A DNA stretch of 64,000 bases from Streptomyces sp. Ag109_O5-10 (GCF_900105755.1 NZ_FNTQ01000001.1:2294001-2358000); one strand, 5' to 3'; positions 28,344 through 38,415 are shown, numbered from the stretch's first letter. Made by a program: numbers and translations. The notes: a model not told the origin generated them from the sequence alone.

Positions 28344-28492
28344 CGCACGGGTGCCGCCGCATCCTGCCCGACCTGCCGTTCAGCGGTGCAGGGAGGGGTG
28401 CGGCGGCGCCTGTGGGCCTTCTCCGGGACTTTGGGCCTGAGGTGGGCTACGACACTGGGCTTCCACACGTAGGAGTTGACGGCCCCCCCCAC

Positions 28493-28525
28493 CTGCCCGC
28501 GCCCGGAGACCTCGGGCGCGGGCAG
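28493..28525. terminator. terminator after HTH-murA
   Basis: CTGCCCGCGCCCG (28493-28505) pairs perfectly with CGGGCGCGGGCAG (28513-28525) around seven bases, about 150 bases after the stop and before the convergent gene at 28632. Confidence 0.75.
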
Positions 28526-28631
28526 ATCCGGCTGAACCCGAGAGGCGACCGGGTCGGCCCCCGGTCCCGCGGCACCCGACCACGCCGTGTCACCGGCAAC
28601 ACGCCGGAGCTTTTCTCCGGGTAAGCGACCG

Positions 28632-29399
28632 TCAGCCGCTCGTCGCGGCGGGCGGATGCGCCGGTGCCTGGACGAAGTGGACGTCCCTCACGTCGATGGC
28701 GACCATCAGGAGGCCCGGCCAGGCGCGGCCGGAGCTGTCACGGCGGAACGCCCTTCGCACCGAGGGCAGTCGGATCCCGTCGGCCTCGACGATGTCGTAG
28801 ACGTACTGCGCGGCGGCGAACCCGCCGGCGACGTCGACGTGGTAGTCGTGCCTGCGCAGCAGGTTGTCGGGGCCGAAGTAGAACTGCTGGTGCTCGCTGT
28901 GGCTCGGGTTGGTCGGCGGAAAGGTCACGTCGAGTCCGTGCCAGACCTGGTCGCCCTCGTGCCACGGCGCGATCTCCGTCACCTCGAACCCCGGCAGGGT
29001 GAACAGGAACGGGGTGGTGAAGTACGTCCACATCGCGTACCCGTTGAAGTAGGCACGGTCCAGCGCGTCCCACGGAGTTTCGAGGACGTGGCCGGCGAAC
29101 GACTCGCGCGGGTTGTCGCGCTCGGCCACCGTCTTCCCGTCGGTCGTCACGATCCTCAGGTGGTCCGGCGTGAACTCGGACCTGCGGTCCGCGGCGCCGA
29201 ACGGGAAGAGCGAGGCGCGCTCCTCGTGCAGCCATACCGTCTGCTGCCTCGGCGCGGGGTCCTGCGGAGTGCCTTTGATCACGAACAGTTCCCCGCCGCT
29301 GACGACCGTCGCCGTCACCTTCGTGAACCGGTTCCAGCGGTCGAGGCCACCGTGCGCTTCGAGGACGTCCTCGAGCAGGCTGGGCATCGGTCGGTTCAC
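28632..29399 (-). CDS. hypothetical protein, 255 residues
   Basis: A soluble protein without signal peptide. It opens PMPSLLEDVLEAHGGLDRWN, then FTKVTATVVSGGELFVIKG, and shows a beta-rich body with many aromatic residues (AYFNGYAMWTYFTTPFLFTL, HQQFYFGPDNLLRRHDYHVD). The alternation of strands recalls lipoprotein-carrier-like beta folds, but no family name can be supported. It lies 16 bases downstream of the DUF302 gene in the same direction, so both are probably one transcript together with the broken SDR before them. Confidence 0.8.
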   Translation of the reverse strand: MNRPMPSLLEDVLEAHGGLDRWNRFTKVTATVVSGGELFVIKGTPQDPAPRQQTVWLHEERASLFPFGAADRRSEFTPDHLRIVTTDGKTVAERDNPRESFAGHVLETPWDALDRAYFNGYAMWTYFTTPFLFTLPGFEVTEIAPWHEGDQVWHGLDVTFPPTNPSHSEHQQFYFGPDNLLRRHDYHVDVAGGFAAAQYVYDIVEADGIRLPSVRRAFRRDSSGRAWPGLLMVAIDVRDVHFVQAPAHPPAATSG

Positions 29400-29415
29400 T
29401 GCGCTGCTCCCTCCG

Positions 29416-29940
29416 TCAGTCGGTGAGTTCCGCCGGGACCGGCAGGCCGAGGTGGTCGAGGAGGGTGGCGAGCTTGCGGTCCAGTTCGCGGCCCACCTGC
29501 GTGATCTCGTCGCGTCCGAAGCTGCCGAACTGGTCGCTCGGCCGGTCGACGGAGAAGCGGGCGGGCCCGTCCGGCTCGGCCCAGATGACCGTGTGCAGCG
29601 GGGCGTAGAGCAGGATCGAGGGCTCGTACCGGTACATCCGCTCGGCGATCGTGTGATTGCCCATCAGATAGCTGGTGCACATCGCGTCGTCGCCGGCGAG
29701 CGGGAAGAGCTGGTCGGCCTGGCCCCGGAAGTAGACCAGGAAATCGAAGGGCGCACTGGCGCTGATCAGTTCGAGCATGTCGGACCAGGGAGCCCGGCGC
29801 CGGACGAGTTCGTCCACCCGGTCCGTCGGGACGGGCGGGACGGCCTGCTCGTAGCGGGCCCGCAGCGCTCTCGGGTCCTCACCTGATTCGAGGGTGAACC
29901 GGGTGGTGCCGTAGCGCACCGTCCGCGTCTGCTGCGTCAT
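29416..29940 (-). CDS. DUF302 family protein
   Basis: A 174-residue protein with the DUF302 pattern: [12 protein letters not shown], then [34 protein letters not shown] and [13 protein letters not shown] near the C-terminus. DUF302 proteins adopt a small alpha-beta fold seen in several bacteria; a role in stress or ligand binding has been suggested. The ATG overlaps the stop of the broken SDR gene (ATGA), so it was translationally coupled to it. Confidence 0.8.
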   Translation of the reverse strand: MTQQTRTVRYGTTRFTLESGEDPRALRARYEQAVPPVPTDRVDELVRRRAPWSDMLELISASAPFDFLVYFRGQADQLFPLAGDDAMCTSYLMGNHTIAERMYRYEPSILLYAPLHTVIWAEPDGPARFSVDRPSDQFGSFGRDEITQVGRELDRKLATLLDHLGLPVPAELTD

Positions 29941-30502
29941 GGGGATCTCCTCCTCGTGGGACGCACACCGTCGTGGGCGGCGGCTCCTCGCCCGGCTTTC
30001 CTGGGTTCAGACCTGGACAAGACCTGGACAAGACCGCCGTCGACGCAGAGTTCGGCTCCCGTCGTGAAGGAACTCCGGTCGGAGGCGAGGAACACGGCCG
30101 TGGCGGCGACCTCCCCGGGGCGTCCTGTCCTGCCGAGGGGAATGTCGTCGGCGAGCCGGTCCGCCGGCTGTGGTTCGCCCTTCACCGGGCTGTCCAGGCC
30201 GCGGATGCCGGGGGGTCTGTCGGTCCCGGGCTCAACTGCTCCTCGGTGATCTCCCCCAGCCGCGCCGGCTCGGCGCCGCCGGCGTCGGCGACGACGACCT
30301 CCAGCGCGGCCGGTTGCGAGACATCGCTCTGTATGCCGATGGCCCGCCCCCCGAGGGTCTGCACAGCCGCGTCAAGTTCGGCCTTGCGCCGGCCCGTGAC
30401 GTACGCGGTGGCGCCCTCCTCGGCGAACCGGCGGGCTACCGCCAGACCGATCCCGGTCGAGCCGCCGGTCACCGGGCTGATCTTGCCGTCCAGCTGTCCC
30501 AT
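29937..30502 (-). pseudogene. short-chain dehydrogenase with internal deletion and frameshift
   Basis: The N-terminal part from the ATG at 30502 reads [42 protein letters not shown] and ends [20 protein letters not shown], a normal SDR start with the NAD motif and the NAG strand. It then jumps directly to LSPGPTD, which belongs after the catalytic region. About 75 residues with the catalytic Ser and YxxxK are missing. A frameshift follows, and the C-terminal part ([29 protein letters not shown]) is in another frame. The gene cannot make an active enzyme. It is coupled to the DUF302 gene. Confidence 0.85.
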
Positions 30503-30767
30503 GATGTCCACGTCTCCCTCGCGGCGACTCGCCCAGGGGCACGCCGACGAACCGGCGCGTCGCCAGGGAGCCGCAGCATCCCGACCGCCGGTGGAATCCT
30601 CCGCCGTCACACCGCACGGGCCGCACGTTCTGGGTGGATTCGTACCCATCAGTAAAGAACCTTGAGCGGGGCGCTGCAACCGGATGGGGAACGGGCTGGG
30701 TAACCGGCCGGGACAGGAGACCGGACATCGGGGCACGTCCCGCCCGTGGGACCCGCCGCTCCGCCCG

Positions 30768-30945
30768 GCCCTGCGTGCATGGCGAGCAGCCCGGCCTGTG
30801 ACGCGGCTCCCGCAGCGCAGCTTCTCCATGATCTGCGAGACATGCGCCTTCACGGTCGGCAAGCGCGGGCCCAGCCGCCAGCCGATCTGGGCGTCGCTCA
30901 GGCCGTCCGCCACCGCGGCCAGCACCTCCCCGTATGAGGTCCGCG
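30768..30945 (-). pseudogene. LuxR-type helix-turn-helix remnant
   Basis: EVLAAVADGLSDAQIGWRLG, then LPTVKAHVSQIMEKLRCGSR is the C-terminal HTH of a LuxR/NarL-type regulator. After the GSR the frame slips and the expected ending (QAGLLAMHAG) is found in another frame. Nothing of the receiver or sensor domain remains upstream. Dead response-regulator gene. Confidence 0.75.
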
Positions 30946-31055
30946 CACCCGCCCCCCGACTTTGGTATCCCCCCGCCTCGTCCGTGCGGCGCAGGGGTCC
31001 GGGCGGCCGGCCGGACTCGGTGCGGCCGTTGCGACGGCCGCGGCGCGCGTCGGTC

Positions 31056-32621
31056 TCAGCCCTCCGCGTGGGGAGGGCGACGGCCGGCGCCCTGCTGCTG
31101 CCCGCGTTCGGCGGCCCGGACGATGTTGCGGGCCATGCCGCCGAAGACGACCGCGTGGAAGGGCGAGACGCTCCACCAGTAGAGCTGGCCGAGCAGTCCG
31201 TGCGGGTGGAACAGGGCCCGCTGCCGGTAGCGCGCGCCGGCGCCCTCGTCGTCGACGCACATCTCCAGCCAGGCCAGCCCGGGCAGCCGCATCTCGGCAC
31301 GCAGCCGCAGCAGCCGCCCGCGTTCGATCTCCTCCACCCGCCAGAAGTCCAGCGAGTCACCGACCCGCAGCCGGCGCGCGTCACGTCGTCCGCGGCGCAG
31401 GCCCACCCCGCCGGCGAGGCGGTCGAGCCAGCCGCGTACCGCCCAGGCCAGCGGGAAGGAGTACCAGCCGTTCTGGCCGCCGATGCCCTCGACCACCTCC
31501 CAGAGCGCACCGGGGGCCACCTCGGCGTGGCGTTCGCGCACGTCCGTGTAGAGGCTGCCGCCCGCCCACTCGGGGTCGGTGGGCAGCGGGTCGCTGGGAG
31601 CGCCGGGCACGGCGGCCGAGGACCAGCGGGTGACGACCTGGGCGTCCCGCACACGCTGCAGGGCGAGGGCGACGGCCCGGTCGAAACCGACCGGGTGGCC
31701 CGGGGGGCTCGGCACGTACCGCCCGATGTCCTCCTCCCGGCACACCACCTCGTATCGCAGCGACTCCGTCAGCGGGCGGGCGATGGCGGCCGGTACGGGG
31801 GTCACCAGGCCGACCCACTGACTGGACAGGCCGGGTGTGAGCACCGGCACGGGCACGATGAGCCGCCGGGGCAGCCCGGCGACGGCGGCGTACCGGTGCA
31901 TCATCTCCAGGTAGGTGAGCACCTCGGGGCCGCCGATGTCGAAGGTGCGGCTGACGTCTGGCGGCAGGCCGGCGCACCCCACCAGGATGCGCAGCACGTC
32001 CCGTACGGCGATGGGCTGGATGCGGGTGTGCACCCAGCGCGGGGTGACCATCACCGGCAGCCGTTCGGTCAGGTAGCGGAGCATCTCGAAGCTGGCCGAG
32101 CCGGACCCGATGATGACGGCGGCCCGCAGCACGGCCGTCGGCACACCCGAGCCGAGGAGGATGTGGCCCACTTCGGCGCGCGAGCGCAGGTGCGGCGACA
32201 GGTCCTGCTCGGGCACGCCGGCCGGGGTCAGGCCGCCCAGGTAGATCAGGCGGCCGACACCGGCCCGGCGGGCCTGCTCGCCGAAGACAGTGGCCGCCTC
32301 CCGGTCGGTGCGCTCGAAGTCGCGGCCGGCGCCGAGCGCGTGCACCAGGTAGTAGGCGACGTCGACGCCCGCCAGCGCCGCCGCCACCGAGTCCGCGTCG
32401 GTGACATCGCCCTGTACGACCTCCACCTGCCCGGCCCACGGCTGGTCGCGCAGCTTCCGGGGCGTGCGCGCCAGGCAGCGCACCCGGTACCCGGCGTCCA
32501 GCAGCTCCGGCACCAGCCGTCCGCCGATGTAGCCGCTGGCCCCGGTCACCAGACAGGTCCGCGGAGCCGGGGCAGCGGTTCCGTTCACGTTCTTCGTCGT
32601 CCCGGCCGTCTCGTCCGCCAC
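31056..32621 (-). CDS. atypical SDR with NAD(P)-binding and DUF2867 domains
   Basis: A 521-residue protein. Residues about 20-320 are an atypical SDR of the NmrA/YbjT kind (CLVTGASGYIGGRLVPELLD, GDVTDADSVAAALAGVDVAY, VHALGAGRDFERTDREAA). From about 360 on it is a DUF2867 domain with WEVVEGIGGQNGWYSFPLAW and ARYRQRALFHPHGLLGQLYW, then a short membrane-near tail. The active-site YxxxK is not in the usual form. Such proteins are conserved in actinomycetes and sometimes called oxidoreductases; the substrate is unknown. It starts at the ATG... or GTG at 32621 with a flexible N-terminal 18 residues, and stands alone between two dead regulator genes. Confidence 0.85.
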   Translation of the reverse strand: MADETAGTTKNVNGTAAPAPRTCLVTGASGYIGGRLVPELLDAGYRVRCLARTPRKLRDQPWAGQVEVVQGDVTDADSVAAALAGVDVAYYLVHALGAGRDFERTDREAATVFGEQARRAGVGRLIYLGGLTPAGVPEQDLSPHLRSRAEVGHILLGSGVPTAVLRAAVIIGSGSASFEMLRYLTERLPVMVTPRWVHTRIQPIAVRDVLRILVGCAGLPPDVSRTFDIGGPEVLTYLEMMHRYAAVAGLPRRLIVPVPVLTPGLSSQWVGLVTPVPAAIARPLTESLRYEVVCREEDIGRYVPSPPGHPVGFDRAVALALQRVRDAQVVTRWSSAAVPGAPSDPLPTDPEWAGGSLYTDVRERHAEVAPGALWEVVEGIGGQNGWYSFPLAWAVRGWLDRLAGGVGLRRGRRDARRLRVGDSLDFWRVEEIERGRLLRLRAEMRLPGLAWLEMCVDDEGAGARYRQRALFHPHGLLGQLYWWSVSPFHAVVFGGMARNIVRAAERGQQQGAGRRPPHAEG

Positions 32622-32756
32622 GCGAACCGCCTCAGTCGTCGTCCGTGCGCCCTTGCCGCCTCTACACCTCTACGGTGCCGCCGGCCCGTGCGGATGCACC
32701 GGGCGACTGCGCCGTCCGGGTGACCCTGGGCTCTCGCGGGTGGCGCCGGGGTTCAC

Positions 32757-33455
32757 CGTGCTCTCGGCGGTGCGGTGGTGGCGCGGACGACGAGTTCGGG
32801 GTCGAAGAGGAGTTCGCCGACGGGCACGTCGCGGTGGGCGAGGAGGGCGAGCACACGGCGGGCGGCCTCGGCGGCGAGGCGGTCGGCGGGCCGTGGTGCG
32901 CGGCGGATCCACGAAATCCGTGATCATCGAGCTGTCGTGGCCGACGACCGACACGTCACCGGGCACCTCGCAGCGCTACCGGCGCGCCCCGCGGATCGCC
33001 GTCGGCGCCATGCAGTCACTGGCCGCCACGATCGCCGTGGCACCACGCGCCGGCGACGCGACGGCGGCGGACTGACCGCCCTCGGCCGTGCAAGGCCTGC
33101 CGCACACCCACTGCCCCGCATCCTCGATCCCCGCCGGGCCGGCGACTCCCCGAAGCCCCTGACCCGCCGGTCGGCCGGCCGATTGCCGACCGGCCCGGAC
33201 GCGATCCCGATCCGCCAGTGCCCCGGCCGGAACGGATGATCCACCGCCGGCTCGGCCGCCGAGCAGGTCGTCCGTGGAGAACACCGGAGCCTCACCACCG
33301 CCCTCGACCTGCCCGTTCGCCCCCACGAACGGGATCCGCCGCGAGCGCAGCAGCTCGTACGCCTGCGGGTAACGAGTCGGCCGTAGCGCTCCGCCGGGGG
33401 CCGGGGTGCGGCGCCGTTGTAGCTGGTCGCGCAGTTCCCCGAGCTCCTTTGGGGT
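32757..33455 (-). pseudogene. LacI-family regulator remnant
   Basis: Sugar-binding domain pieces appear in order on the minus strand: AYELLRSRRIPFVGANGQ, EGGGEAPVFSTDDLLGGR, WVCGRPCTAEGGQSAA, RGATAIVAASDCMAPTAIRG, then after a stop PGDVSVVGHDSSMITDFVD and, in yet another frame, LAAEAARRVLALLAHRDVPV and GELLFDPELVVRATTAPP. The N-terminal DNA-binding domain is missing, and at least three frame changes or stops interrupt it. It is a dead LacI/GalR-type repressor. Confidence 0.85.
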
Positions 33456-33460
33456 GCTGC

Positions 33461-35449
33461 TCAGCCGAGGGACTCCGCCATCGCCGTCAGCCAGTCGTCG
33501 ACCGGTCCTGCCGTCAGCAAGCCGCTGCCCGCGCCGGCGAGTTGGCCGGCGGCCGGGCGGAGCGCGGTCAGGCAGCGGTGCAGGGTGGGAGAGTCACCGA
33601 GTTCCAGGGCGACGGCCGCCATGACGCACCACAGGGCCTCCTGCACGAGGTCGGCAGGAGGTTCGGGCAGCTCGCGAAGCGCGTCGCGGGCTGCCCTTTC
33701 GTCGTCGGCGGCGAGGGCGAGCGCGGGGCGGATCCAGCGGAGGTACGGCCCCCAGTCGGCGCCCGGGTCGACGGCCTCGCGGATGCCGTGCGGCCGCCCC
33801 GCCAGGCGGAGGCAGAGCAGCGCGAGAGGCAGCAGGCCGTCGCGCACCCCGGGCATGCCGGAGCCGTCGAGGAGCCGGCCGACCTCGCGGTAGGCGGCCT
33901 CGGCGGCACCGGTTCCTCCGCCGCCGTGCGTGGTCCCGCCCGTCGCCGCCAGGCGCAGCGCGCGGTACCCCTCCGTGAACACCTCCACCAGGGGCAGTTC
34001 ATGACGGTCCGCCAGCCGGTCGGCCGCCGTCGCGTGTGCGTCGGCCGTGGCGAAGTCGGCGAGAGCGGCGCGGGCCTGCGTCCGGATCAGGTGGCCGAGT
34101 ACCTCGTAGGTGGCCAGGCCGTGGCGGGCGGCGAGGGCGACCAGTTCGGTGCCGACGGTGTCGCGGCGCGGGGCGAGGCCGGTCCGGGCGCAGGACTGCA
34201 TGAAGACGCCGTTGAGTGCGAAGGCGAGCAGCGCCGGGTCGTCCAGCCGGCGGGCGAGGTGCTCGGCCTCGGCGGCGGCCGCCACGGCCCGGCCGGACCT
34301 GGTGCCGCGGGTCTCCAGGGCGACGGTGGCGAGCAGCCGGCAGCGGGCCGCGTCCTGGGCCGGGGTGGCGGGGAGGCGGACGAGCGCCCGTTCCGCGGCC
34401 CGGACGATGCGGGCGGCACCCGGCTCGTCGTCGGAGCGGGGCCAGATCGCGGGGACGTCGTAGGCGCCGATGACCCGGGCGGTGAGTTCCGGGTCGCCGG
34501 TCTCCTCGGCCGCGGTGATCGCGGCGAGCCGGTGTTCGCGGGCGGCGGCCGGCCCGCCGGAGCCGGTCACCGCGAGGGTGCGCAGCAGTCCGACGGCCGA
34601 TTCGAGCCGGGCCCGGGCACCGGCGGCGACGTTGCGGTCGTACGCGTCGGCCGCCCGGGACCAGACCTGGGCCGCGGCGCTCTCCGGTTCCGCGTCCAGG
34701 CCGGGGTCCTGGGCGAGGATGCCGGCCTCCAGGCGGCGCAGCGCCCGGCCCGGGTCGAGGCCCAGCCGGCCGGCGAGGGTCGCGCGGGCCCGGCGCAGCA
34801 CCGCGAGGGCGTCGCCCTGGCGACCGGTCCGGTAGAGGGCGAGCGCCAGCAGCCGCCAGGCCTCCTCACGCCAGGGGTGCCCGGTGAGGTGGGCGTCCAG
34901 GTCGGGCACCGCCTCGGCCGCCCGGCCCGCCGCCAGCAGCGCCCCGGCCCGCTGCTCCACGGCCCGCAGCCGCAGTTCGGTCAGCCGCGCCCGCTCGCCC
35001 CCGCACCACTGCTCGTCCGCGAAGTCGGCGTAGGCGGGCCCCCGCCACAGGTCCAGCGCCTCCCGCAGCCGGTGCGCGGCCCGTGCGGGCTCCTCCTGCG
35101 CGGCGGCCGCCACGGCCTCCTCGAAGAGCCACGCGTCGACCGCCTCCGCGCGCAGGGCGTAGCCGGGGCCGTCGGTGACCAGCAGCCGGGCCGGGGTGCG
35201 GGGCGGCCGGTCGGGTTCGAGAGCCCGCCGCAGGTCGCCCACGAAGGTGCGGATCGCGCCGACGGCGGCGGGCGGCGGCTCCTCCCAGAGGTCGGCGACC
35301 AGCCGGGCGACGGGCACCACGCGCCTGCGGGCGACGAGCAGCCGGGCCAGCACGGCGCGGTGCCGGGGGCCCTTCAGGGCGAGCGGGAGGCCGGCGCGCT
35401 CGGCCGTCACGGGTCCGAGCACCCCGAAGGCGACCTGGTCGATCCTCAC
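33461..35449 (-). CDS. SARP/AfsR-type transcriptional regulator with BTAD and TPR-like region
   Basis: A 662-residue regulator. The GTG at 35449 opens FGVLGPVTAERAGLPLALKG, then PRHRAVLARLLVARRRVV, the winged-helix DNA-binding domain (residues about 5-95) of the OmpR/SARP type. The bacterial transcriptional activation domain follows (about 95-245: DAWLFEEAVAAAAQEE, RLLALALYRTGRQGDALAVL, GLDPGRALRRLEAGILAQDP). The rest (250-660) is helical and repeat-like with no Walker motifs, so it is not a full AfsR. The gene is divergent from the dehalogenase-like hydrolase with 57 bases between them, and is probably its activator. Secondary-metabolite control is typical for the family but no biosynthetic cluster is seen nearby. 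Confidence 0.9.
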   Translation of the reverse strand: MRIDQVAFGVLGPVTAERAGLPLALKGPRHRAVLARLLVARRRVVPVARLVADLWEEPPPAAVGAIRTFVGDLRRALEPDRPPRTPARLLVTDGPGYALRAEAVDAWLFEEAVAAAAQEEPARAAHRLREALDLWRGPAYADFADEQWCGGERARLTELRLRAVEQRAGALLAAGRAAEAVPDLDAHLTGHPWREEAWRLLALALYRTGRQGDALAVLRRARATLAGRLGLDPGRALRRLEAGILAQDPGLDAEPESAAAQVWSRAADAYDRNVAAGARARLESAVGLLRTLAVTGSGGPAAAREHRLAAITAAEETGDPELTARVIGAYDVPAIWPRSDDEPGAARIVRAAERALVRLPATPAQDAARCRLLATVALETRGTRSGRAVAAAAEAEHLARRLDDPALLAFALNGVFMQSCARTGLAPRRDTVGTELVALAARHGLATYEVLGHLIRTQARAALADFATADAHATAADRLADRHELPLVEVFTEGYRALRLAATGGTTHGGGGTGAAEAAYREVGRLLDGSGMPGVRDGLLPLALLCLRLAGRPHGIREAVDPGADWGPYLRWIRPALALAADDERAARDALRELPEPPADLVQEALWCVMAAVALELGDSPTLHRCLTALRPAAGQLAGAGSGLLTAGPVDDWLTAMAESLG

Positions 35450-35506
35450 CCGCCCACCGTACGTGCTGCTGATCGGCTGCTGATCCGGGCACGGGAGCCT
35501 CGGCGC

Positions 35507-36379
35507 ATGAACATTCCCGGATTTCAGCGGCACCGCGTCCCGGTCGCCGACGGCGTCGCCCTGCACACGGCCGTCGGCGGCACCGGCAGCCCGGTCGTCC
35601 TGCTGCACGGCTTCCCCCAGACCCACCTGATGTGGCGGCACGTGGCCGCCGGCCTGGCGGCGGAGCACACCGTGATCTGTCCCGACCTGCGCGGCTACGG
35701 CGCCAGCGACAAGCCGGCCGACGCGGACGGGACGTCGTACGCGAAGCGGACCATGGCCGCCGACATCGTGGCGCTCGCGCGGGCTCTCGGCCACGAGCGG
35801 TTCGCGCTGGCCGGGCACGACCGGGGCGCGCTGGTCGCCTTCCGGGCCGGCCTCGACCATCCGGACGCGGTCACGCACCTGGCCCTGCTGGACGTGCTGC
35901 CGACCCTGGACATGTGGGAGGTGCTGCGCGGCGCCACGGCCGCGGTCGCCTTCCACCTGTACCTGATGGCGCAACCGCCCGGTCTGCCGGAGGATTTGAT
36001 CGGCGCGGCCCCGGACCTGTTCTTCGGCCACTTCCTCGACCTGTGGACGCGCGACCCCGGGGCGATCCCGGCCGACGTCCGCGCCGCCTATCTGGCGGCC
36101 TGCCGGGCGGCGGTGCCCTCGATCGTGGCCGACTACCGGGCCTCGGCGGGCGTCGACACCGAGCACGACCGGGCCGACCGGGCCGCCGGGAACGTGCTGC
36201 GCATGCCGGTCACCGTCCTGCAGCAGGACTGGGGCGCCGCCCTCGGCTACGACGCGGCCGCGCTGTGGCGGGCCTGGGCGCCGGATCTGGAACACCGCAC
36301 GGTGGACTGCGGGCACTTCATGGCGGAGGAGGCGCCGGACGAGGTGGGCGCGGCGCTGCGGAAGCTGCTGAGCCGCTGA
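35507..36379 (+). CDS. alpha/beta hydrolase, haloacetate dehalogenase/epoxide hydrolase type
   Basis: A 290-residue alpha/beta-fold hydrolase. The oxyanion-hole motif is HGFP (34-37), the nucleophile elbow is GHDRG with Asp105, and the catalytic histidine is His270 in CGHFMAEEAP. An aspartate nucleophile and the DLRGYGASDKP strand match fluoroacetate dehalogenases and epoxide hydrolases rather than esterases, which have serine. The ATG lies 57 bases from the divergent SARP-type regulator, which probably controls it. No signal peptide; cytoplasmic. The natural substrate is unknown. Confidence 0.88.
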   Translation: MNIPGFQRHRVPVADGVALHTAVGGTGSPVVLLHGFPQTHLMWRHVAAGLAAEHTVICPDLRGYGASDKPADADGTSYAKRTMAADIVALARALGHERFALAGHDRGALVAFRAGLDHPDAVTHLALLDVLPTLDMWEVLRGATAAVAFHLYLMAQPPGLPEDLIGAAPDLFFGHFLDLWTRDPGAIPADVRAAYLAACRAAVPSIVADYRASAGVDTEHDRADRAAGNVLRMPVTVLQQDWGAALGYDAAALWRAWAPDLEHRTVDCGHFMAEEAPDEVGAALRKLLSR

Positions 36380-36390
36380 CGGATGCGGTC

Positions 36391-36522
36391 CGACGGTCGG
36401 GCGTCGGGCGTCCGGCGGTCGGGCTTCGGGCGGTCGGCGGTCGGGCGTCCGGCGGTCGGCGGTCGGGCGTCGGGCGTCCGGCGGTCGGCGGTCGGGCGTC
36501 GGGCGTCGGGCGGTCCGGCACC
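36391..36522. repeat. short tandem repeat gtcgggcgtcgggcgtccggcg
   Basis: About 130 bases made of overlapping copies of gtcgggcg(t), tccggcg and gtcggcg, starting just after the hydrolase stop. The units recur in irregular order, as in a minisatellite. It lies between two convergent genes and has no hairpin with a clean stem. Confidence 0.8.
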
Positions 36523-36553
36523 CCTGCGGCGCCGGACGGCCCGGAGAGGCGGT

Positions 36554-37006
<453 letters not shown>

Positions 37007-37264
37007 TCATGAGGGGGCATGCCCTGGATACCGGGCGGCCCGGCCGGGGAGCGTGACCGTCACCCCTTCGGTGGCGCGTCCTGCCGCACCGGGGAAGACC
37101 CCGGAGCGTGTCCCGGAGCCGCGGCGGCCGTCGTGGGAGCGTCCGGGAGTTGTCCGCGTGTTGTCACAGGTCGCGGCAGACGGTTCCCCGGCGTTCACGG
37201 CGGGAGCATGGTCTGGTCATGCCGGTCGGCGACCGTGCCGGAGGCAGACCCGTGGAGGTGCGCC

Positions 37265-37459
37265 ATGTGTTCCCACCAGTCCCCGAGCGCGACGGCCGAC
37301 CGCGGCCCGGTGCACATCGTCGCCGCCCACCCCGAGCAGGGCTGGACCCTGCTGTGCGACGGCGCGATCGTCTTCGACGACACCGGCGAGCTGCACGCCG
37401 ACGGCAGCGTGGTCCCGCCGCACCGCGGCCCGGCCGGCCGCCTCGCCGTCGCCGCCTGA
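37265..37459 (+). CDS. DUF5999 small protein
   Basis: A 64-residue protein, MCSHQSPSATADRGPVHIVA, then AHPEQGWTLLCDGAIVFDDT and GELHADGSVVPPHR. This is the pattern of the actinomycete DUF5999 family (CxH near the start, EQGWxLLCNGVxxFxDTGELxPDG). The start has GGAGGTGCGCC before the ATG. The conserved Cys-X-His near the start could bind metal. Function unknown; these genes are widespread in Streptomyces. Confidence 0.85.
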   Translation: MCSHQSPSATADRGPVHIVAAHPEQGWTLLCDGAIVFDDTGELHADGSVVPPHRGPAGRLAVAA

Positions 37460-37566
37460 CCCGGCCCCCGCCGGCCTGCGCGGGGCGTCCGGGACGGGCC
37501 CCCGGAACCCTGACTCTCATTCAGCCGTGCACCGAAGGTGACCAGCAGCGATGCCGGGGACCTAAA

Positions 37567-38415
37567 ATGATCAACGTGCCCGAGCAACACGCCCCGAGGT
37601 CCCTCATCGTCACGCTCTACGGCGCGTACGGCCGCTTCCTGCCCGGCCCGGTGCCCGTCGCCGAGCTGATCCGCCTGCTGGCCGCCGTGGGCGTGGACGC
37701 CCCCTCCGTACGTTCGTCGGTGTCCCGGCTGAAACGGCGCGGGCTGCTGGCACCGGCCCGGACCGCGCAGGGCGCCGCCGGGTACGAGCTCTCCGCGGAG
37801 GCACGGCAGTTGCTCGACGACGGCGACCGCCGGGTGTACGCCGCCGCACCGCCGCAGGACGAGGGCTGGGTGCTCGCGGTGTTCTCGGTGCCCGAGTCGG
37901 AACGGCAGAAGCGGCACGTGCTCCGCTCCCGGCTGGCCGGACTCGGCTTCGGCACCGCCGCGCCGGGCGTGTGGATCGCCCCGGCCCGGCTCTTCGAGGA
38001 GACCAGGCACACCCTGCGCCGGCTCGGCCTCGACCCCTACGTGGACTTCTTCCGCGGTGACCACCTCGGCTTCCAGCCCACCACCGAGGCCGTCGCCCGC
38101 TGGTGGGACCTGACGGCGATCGCCAAGGCCCACGAGCAGTTCCTCGACGCGCACGAGCCGGTGCTGCGCGGCTGGGAGCACCGCGCCGACACCCCGCCCG
38201 AGGACGCCTACCGCGACTATCTCCGTGCCCTCGACACCTGGCGCCACCTGCCGTACACCGACCCCGGGCTGCCGACGAACCTGCTGCCGGCCGACTGGCC
38301 GGGCACCCGCTCGGCGGCCGTCTTCCGTGCCCTGCACGAACGGCTCCGGGAGCCCGGGGGCGTGTTCGCGGGCCTGCGAACGCCTCCCGGTGACACCGCC
38401 GAACGGCCTCTGTGA
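37567..38415 (+). CDS. PaaX family transcriptional regulator
   Basis: A 282-residue regulator. The N-terminal winged helix is seen in LIVTLYGAYGRFLPGPVPVA, then SVRSSVSRLKRRGLLAPAR. The central and C-terminal PaaX domains show WVLAVFSVPESERQKRHVLR, RLAGLGFGTAAPGVWIAPAR and the typical RDYLRALDTWRHLPYTDPGL, PTNLLPADWPG ending. PaaX-type repressors often respond to phenylacetyl-CoA or other acyl-CoA, but related Streptomyces proteins regulate diverse functions. No catabolic genes stand beside it. A 44-residue frame overlaps its stop. Confidence 0.9.
   Translation: MINVPEQHAPRSLIVTLYGAYGRFLPGPVPVAELIRLLAAVGVDAPSVRSSVSRLKRRGLLAPARTAQGAAGYELSAEARQLLDDGDRRVYAAAPPQDEGWVLAVFSVPESERQKRHVLRSRLAGLGFGTAAPGVWIAPARLFEETRHTLRRLGLDPYVDFFRGDHLGFQPTTEAVARWWDLTAIAKAHEQFLDAHEPVLRGWEHRADTPPEDAYRDYLRALDTWRHLPYTDPGLPTNLLPADWPGTRSAAVFRALHERLREPGGVFAGLRTPPGDTAERPL

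Noticed and set aside
30170..30655. Plus-strand frame opposite the SDR remnant
   Set aside because: Shadow of the minus-strand SDR, whose NAD-binding motif is clear.
33218..35506. N-terminal 760 codons in frame with the alpha/beta hydrolase
   Set aside because: They are antisense to the SARP-type regulator. The hydrolase begins at the ATG at 35507, where family similarity starts.
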